Below are positions 1-8,881 of a stretch of 64,000 bases of DNA, piece after piece. The stretch is from assembly GCA_022402565.1 (NCBI GenBank), contig JAKRSC010000001.1:1-64000 (forward strand). Reading direction: 5' to 3'. Position numbers and translations under genes: made by a program. This stretch comes from Hydrotalea sp. (lineage in GTDB: Bacteria > Bacteroidota > Bacteroidia > Chitinophagales > Chitinophagaceae). Each line of letters starts with the position of its first letter. The stretch's first letter is position 1. Below the pieces are notes generated by a model that was not told where the DNA came from, made no database searches, and saw only the letters and a program-made list of their open reading frames with translations.

Positions 1-230
1 TGTTGAATAGAAACATACCTGCCGCTATAAGCCTGCGTTTTGGCGAGGCTTTTGCATAACAGCCCGAAGGCAGACCTATTTACCGGCTATAGTAGGGCAT
101 AGAGCGCAGCGGATGGCCTACAACATGGCGTGGCGAAGCCACACCACTAACAAATCGAGGTGATGATAAAGAATGAGAAAACTAAAAGGAATTAAAAGGT
201 AAAAGGAACTCAACAGCCTTGCGCGTAGGA

Positions 231-284
231 AACAGGCAAATGCCAGGAAAGCTGAGCTATGAGCGAAGCACTGGCTTTTGCCGA
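231..284. repeat. Palindromic intergenic repeat A, copy 1
   Basis: The arms GGCAAATGCCAG (235-246) and CTGGCTTTTGCC (271-282) pair with one mismatch across a loop of about 24 nt. A second copy with the same arms lies at 1488-1542, also in the gap 3' of a minus-strand gene. No protein-coding content is convincing here. The function is unknown: it could be a REP-like palindrome or a remnant of a mobile cassette. Confidence 0.6.
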
Positions 285-307
285 GCGGAGCCGCAGGATG
301 CCGACGG

Positions 308-373
308 AATGAAGCTGCGCTGAAGCGAAGCGTAAGTTAGCAGCGAATGTAGAAGGCTGCCTGCGGCGGGGGG
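308..373. repeat. Intergenic repeat B, copy 1
   Basis: This stretch of about 65 bp, starting AATGAAGCTGCGCT and ending CTGCCTGCGGCGGGG, is nearly identical to 2934-2999 (a few substitutions only). Both copies sit in non-coding DNA 3' of minus-strand genes and are more G+C-rich than their surroundings. The rest of 1-509 shows no convincing gene, only further short dyads. Confidence 0.65.
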
Positions 374-509
374 TACTATTTCTTTGTGTTTTGCTCAATC
401 TATTTTATGACTACAAATTTTAGCTACCATACATAAACAAGTTGGGCCGCAGACCATGGCATTAAGTTGACGGTAGTAAGGGAAACTAATTCGTATAAAA
501 TTAAATGCT

Positions 510-1445
510 CTATTTTAATGTAGGAATAGAGAAATCTAGTTTTCTTGATGTTGGAGTTCCCTTATTAATACTTAAATATAACCGCCTTGTATTAAAAGAA
601 TCAATATGCCACATTAAATCATTTATTCTTACATAGTAGCCTCTGTAATGTGTATTATCTCGTCTATCCCGATTAATCATAGACTTACTAACAATTGTAC
701 TGAATGAACTATCATTATAATCATGAATGAAATTTTTAAAATCAAAATACATGCGTTTTCCATTAATCCTCTTTTTCCCTTTAAAATACTGACTTGCTGA
801 AATCCAAAGATTAAGGGCAAACAATTCACTAAAGTCAGTTGGTTTAATGCTACTTGAGAGCTGATTAATCATTATTGAAACCTGAAACGGAACAATAGCG
901 TTATTGTGAAAGGTACTTAAATTCCTAACTTTAAATTGCAGTGTATCAAAAATGGTTTTATAATTATTTGTATCAATGATGACAATTCTATCATCGTTAA
1001 AAATCTTATTATTATTTTCATCTACAACTACTGCGATCTTTTTGTTACCTCTATTTATACCAATAAAAATTTTAGCTTCTACATCTAATATTGAATCAGG
1101 ATGGGCAGCTAGCCCCGACATTTTATAGCCATTTGACAATGGTAAGCTATCCCTTTCTTTAAGTTTTGTAAGTCTGCTTATATAAGAAATTGAATCTATT
1201 TCATTTCTTTTCCACTTATTAAACAGAGATTGATAACGATTAAATGAACGGTAAAAAACAAAAGCAGTATCCATTTTTAAAGTTCGAGCAAATTCTAAAG
1301 TCTTAGCGTCCATAGTGTATTCTCCGAGCTGCAAAGCATCTCTTTGATTTGCTTTAGGTAAGTATGGCTTGATTTTTATTGCAATTTTTTCTTTGGGTTT
1401 ACAAGAAATAATCAGCAAACAAAATAGGACTGAAAGTAATTTCAT
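510..1445 (-). CDS. Predicted lipoprotein of unknown function
   Basis: A 311-aa protein whose N-terminus is a lipoprotein signal peptide: a hydrophobic run followed by the lipobox LIISC, putting the lipidated Cys at about residue 15. The mature part is charged and Lys/Asp/Asn-rich with no family I recognise, and no membrane segment after the signal. A VDENNNKIFNDD stretch near residue 140 resembles a calcium-binding-type or propeller-edge loop, which is only a resemblance. The gene stands alone on the minus strand between repeat-bearing gaps, which suggests island cargo. Function not assigned. Confidence 0.7.
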   Translation of the reverse strand: MKLLSVLFCLLIISCKPKEKIAIKIKPYLPKANQRDALQLGEYTMDAKTLEFARTLKMDTAFVFYRSFNRYQSLFNKWKRNEIDSISYISRLTKLKERDSLPLSNGYKMSGLAAHPDSILDVEAKIFIGINRGNKKIAVVVDENNNKIFNDDRIVIIDTNNYKTIFDTLQFKVRNLSTFHNNAIVPFQVSIMINQLSSSIKPTDFSELFALNLWISASQYFKGKKRINGKRMYFDFKNFIHDYNDSSFSTIVSKSMINRDRRDNTHYRGYYVRINDLMWHIDSFNTRRLYLSINKGTPTSRKLDFSIPTLK

Positions 1446-1487
1446 AACAGAGTTATTAATTGATTTTAATTAACATGCAGCAGAGCC

Positions 1488-1542
1488 AACAGGCAAATGC
1501 CAGAAATGGTGAGCGAAATGCGAACCACTGGCTTTTGCCGAG
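1488..1542. repeat. Palindromic intergenic repeat A, copy 2
   Basis: It shares AACAGGCAAATGCCAG (1488-1503) and CTGGCTTTTGCCGAG (1528-1542) with the copy at 231-284, while the loop sequence differs. The conserved arms with a variable loop suggest that the hairpin, rather than the primary sequence, is kept. It lies in the 244-bp gap between two minus-strand genes. Confidence 0.6.
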
Positions 1543-1689
1543 AGACGGTGTGGAGGCAGGAATGCATTTTAATCAACCCATTTTTGAATTAGATAGCTTT
1601 AAGGAATAGGTTCCAGCGTTGGCACATTAAATATAATTGGAAAGCAAATGACTGGGTTGAAAATTAGAAATGATTCTATAGAATAGTCT

Positions 1690-2838
1690 TCACTTTTTTA
1701 GAAGTTCTAAAATTGTCAAAAATTTTTCTTCTGATAGTCCTCCATATGTGACTTCGATAATTTTCAAATTTTTATCAATAAAATATGTAGTTGGTAAAAC
1801 CTGAATGTTATATAAGTCGTTTATAGTTTTTTTACTGCTAGGAGTAATATAATCGTTTAAAATATTTATATGAGATTGCATTTGTAATCTATTAATCACA
1901 GATAACCAAAGACTTTGTTTATCACGATCATCTGCTACTGTAATCAATACTAAATTTGTATCTATATTGTTATTTAAAACTCTATTCATTAAGGTAAATT
2001 GCTCTAAACACGGTTTACACCAAGTAGCCCAAAAATCTATAATTATATTTTTTCCAAGGTAGTCGTTAAGTGTAATTATATTTCCATTTACATCAATCCC
2101 CCTAAAATTTTGGGCTTTCATTCCTTTAATAAGTTTAGTGCTTCTTCTTTCAATTTGATCTTTCAATTGTAACCCATAAAATGACTCCTTATTCCGTAAA
2201 TTAAGCTTATCATATATCAACTCAAGTGAATCCAAACTTAATTTATTATAATAACCTTGAAGCTTGAAAACAGTAACATAAGAATTAGGATATTTAAAGA
2301 AAAATTCCAAATCAGATGTTACTTTATCAGTTCTGGCTTGAAGATTTATTTTAAGTTCTTGTTCCTTATGTAAAATCGAGTCTTTTGATTGAATTTTCTC
2401 AATTTCTGATTGACGCCTTATCTCAACTTTTTCATGCTGCTCTAACAATTGTGCGTATTCATTATTTGTATTAGAATTAATAGCTTTCTTTATGCGAAAT
2501 TGAGTACTTTTTGTTGTAATAAAGACCTCATATTTACCTTTCTCAATTATAAAACTGCTATAAGATTTATCAATTTCATTTCCTGGAATTAATTTTATAA
2601 AGCCTACACTTTTGTAATGAATTTTCCCATTAAATGTACAAACATTATTTTTTACTATTGAACTATCATAAACAGGCTTATTTAGAATATCACTGTAATA
2701 AGTAAGATAAACTTTACCGATGAATACTGAATCGAAATTTACTTTAACTGAAAAGATATTGCTAGCTTGAGAAAAGGATATCATCCAATTACTACTCAAA
2801 AAATACATAAATATGATGAGAAATGTTTTATAAAACAT
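1690..2838 (-). CDS. TlpA-like thiol-disulfide protein with DUF4369-type N-terminus
   Basis: A 382-aa exported protein. Residues 1-25 are a signal peptide. Residues of about 28-120 resemble the DUF4369 domain that precedes thioredoxin folds in Bacteroidota. A charged helical linker follows (about 120-230). The C-terminal thioredoxin/AhpC-TSA fold carries the active-site motif WATWCKPC near residue 275, and a cis-Pro type segment (LPTTYF) follows near 350. It probably works as a periplasmic thiol reductase or a resA/tlpA-like protein in cytochrome c or cell-envelope redox handling; the actual partner is unknown. It is a monocistronic cargo-like gene next to the defence operon, and nothing links it to BREX except location. 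Confidence 0.85.
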   Translation of the reverse strand: MFYKTFLIIFMYFLSSNWMISFSQASNIFSVKVNFDSVFIGKVYLTYYSDILNKPVYDSSIVKNNVCTFNGKIHYKSVGFIKLIPGNEIDKSYSSFIIEKGKYEVFITTKSTQFRIKKAINSNTNNEYAQLLEQHEKVEIRRQSEIEKIQSKDSILHKEQELKINLQARTDKVTSDLEFFFKYPNSYVTVFKLQGYYNKLSLDSLELIYDKLNLRNKESFYGLQLKDQIERRSTKLIKGMKAQNFRGIDVNGNIITLNDYLGKNIIIDFWATWCKPCLEQFTLMNRVLNNNIDTNLVLITVADDRDKQSLWLSVINRLQMQSHINILNDYITPSSKKTINDLYNIQVLPTTYFIDKNLKIIEVTYGGLSEEKFLTILELLKK

Positions 2839-2933
2839 ATAAACTAATTTTTATGATTATAGATGATCTTGTAGGCTTCCCATTTTGTGTATGAGATATG
2901 AAGACACTTTTTCTTTTGGTTTCCTATGTGCTT

Positions 2934-2999
2934 AATGAAGCTGCGCTGGAGCGAAGCGTAAGTTAGCAGCGAATGAGGAAGGCTGCCTGCGGCGGGGGG
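2934..2999. repeat. Intergenic repeat B, copy 2
   Basis: Near-identical to 308-373. It lies in the 385-bp gap between the TlpA-like gene and brxA. The rest of that gap (3000-3223) shows no gene, RNA or clear terminator that I can support. Confidence 0.65.
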
Positions 3000-3223
3000 G
3001 GATATAAATAATCAACTAAGCATTTGTTAATGGCCGCCTTGACCTATAACTTAAAAAAGCTCCTTTAACTTCTCATTTGGCATTACACGTTTCTTTGTGT
3101 CTACTAATTATTCTATTGGTTTTGTTGAGATCTGGGACAAATAAACTCTTTGCGAAGGGTTTAGCTTTAGCTTGGGCTTATGGAGACTGACTATGTGAGT
3201 GGCTGCTATGTTGGGTTTTTATT

Positions 3224-3844
3224 TCAATTGTTTAAAAACATAAAGTATGGGTCTCTTAATTGATATTCTTGAATACCATCCAATGAGCTATTCATTTTAA
3301 ACGATTCAATAAATATCTGTTTGCTTACATTAGTTGAAATCTGAAAATCAGCATTATGTAGATAAACACCTAATGTTGGTCTTTTTATCAATCCAGCTTC
3401 AATAAACATTGGTACTACACTGTAAAGTGCATTTTCGGTTGCTCTGTTTCCTCCGTATTTATTAGAAAGTGCCTTTTTAATAGTTTCAGTACTCACAACT
3501 TCTTGTACAGATAGATATTTGCCTAAAAGCTGAAGGGTGTCAAAAGAAAATGCAAATGAACTGTTGAGAAGTGAAATTAGAATTAAATTTCTATCGTTTT
3601 TCTTTTTTATGGCTTGTTTCGTTGACTGTTTGTTCTCTTCAACGAATTCTAAAAGCGGGTTTCGCAGAATAATCTTGTTTACAATCCGCAATGATTTTTT
3701 TAACCTGTTCTCGCCTTTAAATTCCAGCCTTAATTGCTCCATAATATATTCTTCACTGTAGTTGCTATTTAAATAGCTTTCCAATGCTGCATATAATGTA
3801 TCCAATGGGATACGCTGATTTATATCAATAGATTTATGATTCAT
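3224..3844 (-). CDS. brxA: BREX protein BrxA (DUF1819-type)
   Basis: A 206-aa protein of the length and composition expected for BrxA, a small, mostly helical DNA-binding protein of BREX operons. The C-terminal half has a winged-helix look (NALYSVVPMFIEAGLIKRP). It is the last gene of the minus-strand operon and overlaps the end of pglZ by 11 bp, implying translational coupling. Placement directly after pglZ is the known end of the BREX type 3 layout, so the call rests on position plus overall similarity rather than on a catalytic motif. A different small wHTH protein is the alternative. Confidence 0.75.
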   Translation of the reverse strand: MNHKSIDINQRIPLDTLYAALESYLNSNYSEEYIMEQLRLEFKGENRLKKSLRIVNKIILRNPLLEFVEENKQSTKQAIKKKNDRNLILISLLNSSFAFSFDTLQLLGKYLSVQEVVSTETIKKALSNKYGGNRATENALYSVVPMFIEAGLIKRPTLGVYLHNADFQISTNVSKQIFIESFKMNSSLDGIQEYQLRDPYFMFLNN

Positions 3845-5291
3845 CCCTTATTTCTACAAATGGTATTAATACTTCCAGTAGGTGCGCTCCTCCGTGTGTT
3901 ACCAATGATTCTTTATTTGAAAAGCTTAGATCGGTTTTAAAATAAATGGCTTGTTCCTCCATTACAACTGAGTCGCCAATTTCCGGATTATTAGCCATGA
4001 ATTCATCAGACAACCATTTTTTTGAATATTCAATATGTCTTTCACTTTTGCTACCTGATTTATTGGTTCCTAATTTTTCTCGCCCTTGTAGCCCTCTCCA
4101 ACCTCTTGCTTGAATATTGCCGTGGTCTGCCGTTACAAACACTGTAAACCCTTTTGATATTAATTCATCAACTATCTGGGCAATTTTACTTCGTTCTATC
4201 CAATTTTTGGTCAGCATCAACAAATCAACATAGTCCGTTGAACTATGCATTTTGTCATCAAGGTCTTTTAATACAATAGCCAATTTTGAAACTGAATCCA
4301 TATTAGAGAAATCAGTCTTTTCGTGTTGATAGGCTACTTCGAATTCATGACACCCTTTCTCTTTCCAATATGTTTTCCAAAGTTTTTCTTCACTCGAAGG
4401 ACCTTGCCTGTAATCAGTCTGCGGTGTATCGCCACGAAAAATAGCTTGCCGTGAAAGTTGTGTAATAGATGGAAGCCAGGAATAAATTACTTTTTCATGC
4501 TTTATTCCAGGTAAATGATTTTTTAATAGCTCATATTGCCATAAAGCCATACCATCAACTACAATTAATGCAATTTTCTTATCCCGAAAGTTAAAGTTGA
4601 TATAATCGAGAATTTTTGAAACAATCCGTGGCTTTTTTACAGCACTGGAATTTTTAGTTTGATGAGAACTTGCTTGTAATATATCTTGAAAAACAACATT
4701 GACTTTGTTGACTTGTGCATATAGCTCTTCAAACTTTGGAGTGCCAATGGTTTTGGAAATGCCTTCAGCAATGATACGACTTACTACAGCCCAATTTACA
4801 TTTCCTTCATTAAGTTGTGCATTCAATACTTCAATAAAATTGTCCAAATCGTATACTGATTCGCCCGACTTGGATTCTACCATTATCTTCTCAATGAATG
4901 TCTGAGTTTCTTTTCTATTAAGGCCTACCAAAGGTTGATTTTGAAACAGTACCTGAAGGATGGACAAATCTAATTCTAGAATTGATGGAATGTGATAGGC
5001 TTGAAAATAATTGGCAATGCTGAATTCAATGGCTACTGCTTGCCTTTTTATGTCTTCGAGATAATTTGTATTGTCTTGACTCAGCAGAAAGAGTAAGCCA
5101 TCAGGTTCCCTCAATTCAAATCTAACTCTCTGTTCAAGGCTCGTTCCGTTTGTAATCTCGATCCCAAATGTGTTAAAGGCTTCTTGAACATCACTTCGAT
5201 ATAGGAAACGATCATTGTTCTCTATCAGAAATACTTTAGCCCGATAGCGTTTAAGCGATTCAATGATATGATTGATAAATCCCTTAGCCAT
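3834..5291 (-). CDS. pglZ: BREX alkaline-phosphatase-fold protein PglZ
   Basis: A 485-aa PglZ-domain protein. The metal-binding core of the alkaline phosphatase superfamily is visible: IALIVVDGMALW near residue 239 (first Asp ligand), a Ser/Thr-containing segment LPSITQLSRQAIF near 270, VTADHGN near 388 and THGGAHLLEVLIPF near 468. The N-terminal 200 residues are an all-helical region typical of the family. PglZ is a core component of every BREX type and is needed for protection; recent work on the family indicates a metal-dependent nuclease or phosphodiesterase activity. The start overlaps the end of brxHII by 8 bp and the end overlaps brxA by 11 bp. The short form (about 490 aa) fits type 3 better than the longer forms of about 850 aa in type 1. 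Confidence 0.93.
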   Translation of the reverse strand: MAKGFINHIIESLKRYRAKVFLIENNDRFLYRSDVQEAFNTFGIEITNGTSLEQRVRFELREPDGLLFLLSQDNTNYLEDIKRQAVAIEFSIANYFQAYHIPSILELDLSILQVLFQNQPLVGLNRKETQTFIEKIMVESKSGESVYDLDNFIEVLNAQLNEGNVNWAVVSRIIAEGISKTIGTPKFEELYAQVNKVNVVFQDILQASSHQTKNSSAVKKPRIVSKILDYINFNFRDKKIALIVVDGMALWQYELLKNHLPGIKHEKVIYSWLPSITQLSRQAIFRGDTPQTDYRQGPSSEEKLWKTYWKEKGCHEFEVAYQHEKTDFSNMDSVSKLAIVLKDLDDKMHSSTDYVDLLMLTKNWIERSKIAQIVDELISKGFTVFVTADHGNIQARGWRGLQGREKLGTNKSGSKSERHIEYSKKWLSDEFMANNPEIGDSVVMEEQAIYFKTDLSFSNKESLVTHGGAHLLEVLIPFVEIRDES

Positions 5292-8052
5292 CGATACGAA
5301 TCATTAATAATTGTTTAATACCGGGAATTATCTTACAGCCTGATTTAAATTCCTCAAGCCAGGAACTATGTTCTTTTTCGAGCCTTTGAAGTTTGGCCTG
5401 ACGTATATTATCAATTCCTATTTTTTCAATCCTTGATTTCTGAAAATTGTAAGAATTCAACCTGTTTTCTTTTTTGAATTTCATTCGTGTGATTAAATCC
5501 GCCTCAAGATTCTGGAAGGAATGAAACAAGGTTTGCTCCAATTCTTTCTGAAAAGACTCCGAGTTTTTCATTTCCTGCGTCCCATCTAATTTGAATTTTC
5601 CGGATTCATGAATCAAACGATTCCATATATCGTTAGCATAGGCACTATATTGCTTTCCATTGTCAGCCAAAAAGTAGCATTGATACTGAATTTTGCTTTC
5701 CATGGAGTTGCGGGCGCTTATTTGCCACAAACTCCAATAGCCCGGAGTTTCTTCTCCTGTACTTGACTTGATTACCGGAATACCATTGGACAAATCAAAT
5801 TCACCTAAATCATTTAAGAGTTTCCGAATCCAATCATGCTGTAGGGTAATATGCTCAACACCAGGATTAGCCAATGAAACTTCAGCATCAAAGGTGATTT
5901 TCCTTGTTTCGCCCTGAACTTTAACTTCAGAAAAACCCAATAGATTTTTACTCATGGAACCATGTTGTACCATGGTATATTGCTGCACCAATGTTTCTAA
6001 CCAGAAAGGAAGCGGACTATGTTTTACTTCTGCGGCCTTTTTGTATTCGATTTCCGATTCTGCTACCTGTGGTAAAATCCCTTCCGTGCTTTTGTATTCC
6101 CGAAGCTTGCCCTTTATATCGTTCAACCATCGTTCGCCTGCAAATTCAAACTTTTCCGGGTCTAACAAACTTTGCAAATACAGCTTATTGACTTTCTTCA
6201 TATCAATAGTTGAATCGAGTACATCAGAAGTTTTGTCAATACCCAATTGTTCAATAATGTTGTTGAGTTTTTCTACCATCACTTCATACACACGCAGATC
6301 AACACTGTTGTTGGTGAGCATGTTGAAGGCTTGTACCGGATGTTTTTGACCGATTCTATCTACACGACCAATGCGCTGTTCAATCATCATCGGATTCCAT
6401 GGCAAATCATAATTGAACACAATATGGCAAAACTGCATGTTCAAAGATTCTCCAGCTGCATCTGTAGCAATCAGGATTTGAGCTTCATTCTTGAAGTGTG
6501 CTAATGCCCTTTTACGCTCATCTAAATCCTGACCACCGTGAATATGGTTTACTATAAATCCTTTACTTTTAAAAAAGCCCACCAACATCTTTTGTGTGGT
6601 TCTGAACTCAGTAAAGACCAGTATTTTCAATTCCTGATTTATCTGAACCTGCTTTAATTCCTGAATTTTATTTAAAAGTGCATCGGCTTTGGCATCTGCT
6701 TCTGTAGCCTGACATTCCTTTGCCAGCTCAATCAATTGGGTCAATAATTCTTCTTCATTGGCTAAACCTTCAGTATTGCTCTGGAAAATGCCTTCAAAAT
6801 CTATTTCATCTCCATTTTCTTCAAAACCATGATCCACTTCGTGTGCATAGTCATCCAGACTTGATTCTTCTCCTAATCGCAATCGTTCCAATCTGCCCTG
6901 CATAGCAGAAAGAATGGCAGCTGTGGAACTGCTTACCAATCTTTGGAACAGTATCATGAGTAATCCTTTTGCCGGATTACTTGCCTTTTTTGCAGAGTTG
7001 AAGCCTCTCCGCACATAATCGGTAACAGCATCATACAATGCCATTTGTTTTTGATGCTTGTTGATGTCTAATAATACATCAAAACGATTGGTTCGCCTTT
7101 CGTTGAATAGTTTTTTGCCTTCATAGTCAACTGCAAATCTTTTTTCGGTACGGATGACATAAGGTTCCAATTCTTCTATATCTGGCAATCCTTCTCCGGC
7201 AAAAGCATCCGGATCCAATAATTGTAATATCCTTCGGAAATGGTCTGACTTGCCCCTGTGCGGAGTTGCGGTTAGTAACAATACATTTGGAACTGAATTG
7301 CATAATTCCTGAGCCAGTATGTAGCGCGAAACTGTTGATGTGGCTCCACCCATTTTATGTGCTTCATCCATTATGATCAAATCAAAATCTGCTTCCAACA
7401 CGGCTTGCATGCGATATTTGTTGTATTCATCAACTCGCTCTTTTGACCAGCCTTGTCTTTTCTCCAAGGGCTTCAATGCATCAGTAGAAACAATCATTTG
7501 ATTGTGCTGTGTCCAGAAATTGAATTCTTCATCGGCATTAATATTGGCAAAGGTGCGCGCCATAGAAGTAATCATTTCTGAGTCATAGAGATGAAACACT
7601 TCATTGAAATGTTCTTTTAACTCGCTTTGCCATTGCAGCATAGCCGCCTTTGGCACAATGCATAATATTCGTTTGATGTCGCCTCTGATTTTTAGTTCTT
7701 TCAGAATTAAACCGGTCTCAATGGTTTTTCCCATACCCACTTCATCGGCCAGCATAAAGCGATTTTGATTGGACTGCATCACCTTTTCAAGTACCAGAAT
7801 TTGGTGCGGTAAGGGAATCAAACTACTCTCGTAAGGAGCCAAAATATTTTTACGGGCTACTTCGTCTTTGATTTTTGCGGCAATGGAAACAAAACGTAAA
7901 TAAGGCATGGAAAACTCCGTACTTGGTTTTTCCAAGTCATCACAGGGAACTTCATGAAAGCTTCCATCTTCCATTAAGCGTATCCAGGCAATGCGTTGGC
8001 CGAACACCTCTTTTTCGCCTACTATTTCACATGCCTTGCCTTTATATCTCAT
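5284..8052 (-). CDS. brxHII: BREX helicase BrxHII (SNF2/DEAH superfamily 2)
   Basis: A 922-aa SF2 helicase. The motifs run in order: motif I ADEVGMGKT at 102-110, DEAH in IIMDEAHKMGG near 230, motif III LLTATPHRG near 265, then a helical insertion. The C-terminal RecA lobe carries FTEFRTTQK near 480, TDAAGESLNMQ near 530 and motif VI QRIGRVDRIGQ near 565. The last 330 residues are the family-specific C-terminal region. BrxHII is the helicase of BREX types 3 and 5 and is expected to remodel or translocate on DNA during phage exclusion. The start overlaps the nucleotidyltransferase gene by 11 bp and the end overlaps pglZ by 8 bp, so the TA-like genes and the BREX genes are translationally chained. 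Confidence 0.92.
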   Translation of the reverse strand: MRYKGKACEIVGEKEVFGQRIAWIRLMEDGSFHEVPCDDLEKPSTEFSMPYLRFVSIAAKIKDEVARKNILAPYESSLIPLPHQILVLEKVMQSNQNRFMLADEVGMGKTIETGLILKELKIRGDIKRILCIVPKAAMLQWQSELKEHFNEVFHLYDSEMITSMARTFANINADEEFNFWTQHNQMIVSTDALKPLEKRQGWSKERVDEYNKYRMQAVLEADFDLIIMDEAHKMGGATSTVSRYILAQELCNSVPNVLLLTATPHRGKSDHFRRILQLLDPDAFAGEGLPDIEELEPYVIRTEKRFAVDYEGKKLFNERRTNRFDVLLDINKHQKQMALYDAVTDYVRRGFNSAKKASNPAKGLLMILFQRLVSSSTAAILSAMQGRLERLRLGEESSLDDYAHEVDHGFEENGDEIDFEGIFQSNTEGLANEEELLTQLIELAKECQATEADAKADALLNKIQELKQVQINQELKILVFTEFRTTQKMLVGFFKSKGFIVNHIHGGQDLDERKRALAHFKNEAQILIATDAAGESLNMQFCHIVFNYDLPWNPMMIEQRIGRVDRIGQKHPVQAFNMLTNNSVDLRVYEVMVEKLNNIIEQLGIDKTSDVLDSTIDMKKVNKLYLQSLLDPEKFEFAGERWLNDIKGKLREYKSTEGILPQVAESEIEYKKAAEVKHSPLPFWLETLVQQYTMVQHGSMSKNLLGFSEVKVQGETRKITFDAEVSLANPGVEHITLQHDWIRKLLNDLGEFDLSNGIPVIKSSTGEETPGYWSLWQISARNSMESKIQYQCYFLADNGKQYSAYANDIWNRLIHESGKFKLDGTQEMKNSESFQKELEQTLFHSFQNLEADLITRMKFKKENRLNSYNFQKSRIEKIGIDNIRQAKLQRLEKEHSSWLEEFKSGCKIIPGIKQLLMIRIDG

Positions 8053-8881
8053 GCGTTATTCCTTTTTGAAATGCCCCAAGCAAGGCAAAAGCATACTCAA
8101 TTTCTTTATCTAGTTTTCTTGCCCAATCTTTGGCAATAGCAGATTTGGAAGCCTCTTCCAAATTGGTTTCCAACACCTTTAGTACTCTTTCTGATATGGC
8201 TTCCGATTTTTGCAGATATAATCTGGAATCTCTCCCCAATACTTCAGCTGCAATAAGCAATTGGTCGAATGGCTCTTTATCTAAAGTGTCGTAATGCTTT
8301 TCTACGATTTCATCCCACTTCAAATTATAATAGTGTTGGATGATTCTCAGGATATCGGAAAGATCATTTTCTCGCTCTTCCGGGCGATCACTCCAGGCAA
8401 TTAATTTTAGAATGACCATGCCCGGTAATGGCGGTATGTTGGCGATTTTTTCTTCTATTTCCACCTGTACAGCTTCCTCCATTACTTCGCTAAAGCCCAG
8501 TACGTGTAAATCAGTGTATCGTTCATTGAAGTTTACCGTATAGTTTTCTTCAATTTCGCCAAAAGGAAGCAAATCAATTGCAACATTAAATGCATCAGAA
8601 TAAAATGTCCATGGTGCGGCAACCTTTTTAAAACCCCTTGCCTCTAATGCAATACTGATTTCTTCATAGGCTGCAATACTTGAAATCATTACTGCAAAAT
8701 CGATATCCTTGGTACCTCTGCTTGGTTTTATTCCTTCTTTTAGTAATTCTAAGGCAATGGCACTTACCCCTATCAGGTAATAGGGAATCTGTAACTCCTG
8801 CATTACTTCATCAATACAATCAAAAGATTCTTTGAAGTAAGGAATGGCTAACTCTTTATAGGTTTGTTTGGATGTACTCAT
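8042..8881 (-). CDS. AbiEii-like nucleotidyltransferase (type IV TA toxin candidate)
   Basis: A protein of about 279 aa with the minimal nucleotidyltransferase fold: a GVSAIALEL turn near residue 40 followed by GTKDIDFAV near 57, which supplies the D-x-D metal-binding pair. The third acidic residue is probably in the AIDLLPFGE strand near 105. A helical C-terminus follows. The fold and pairing match AbiEii toxins, which use GTP or NTPs to block growth when released from AbiEi. I chose the ATG at 8881 (MSTSKQ); an in-frame ATG at 8920 would add 13 residues and lengthen the overlap with the upstream gene. It overlaps the upstream antitoxin-like gene (26 bp) and downstream brxHII (11 bp). It might instead be a housekeeping-type NTase domain protein. 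Confidence 0.75.
   Translation of the reverse strand: MSTSKQTYKELAIPYFKESFDCIDEVMQELQIPYYLIGVSAIALELLKEGIKPSRGTKDIDFAVMISSIAAYEEISIALEARGFKKVAAPWTFYSDAFNVAIDLLPFGEIEENYTVNFNERYTDLHVLGFSEVMEEAVQVEIEEKIANIPPLPGMVILKLIAWSDRPEERENDLSDILRIIQHYYNLKWDEIVEKHYDTLDKEPFDQLLIAAEVLGRDSRLYLQKSEAISERVLKVLETNLEEASKSAIAKDWARKLDKEIEYAFALLGAFQKGITHEI

Noticed and set aside
210-398. A 62-aa open frame on the minus strand in the left repeat region
   Set aside because: It runs through both intergenic repeats, is Ser/Arg/Ala-rich and has no family or start signal. It is a by-product of the G+C-rich repeats.
231-2999. Integron cassette array
   Set aside because: The repeats have no recognisable attC core (GTTRRRY and its complement), and no integron integrase is present in the window, so I report them only as repeats.
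3834-5291. DISARM or type 1 BREX
   Set aside because: There is no DrmA/B-type pair and no Lon-like BrxL or PglX of type 1; the helicase and short PglZ match type 3.
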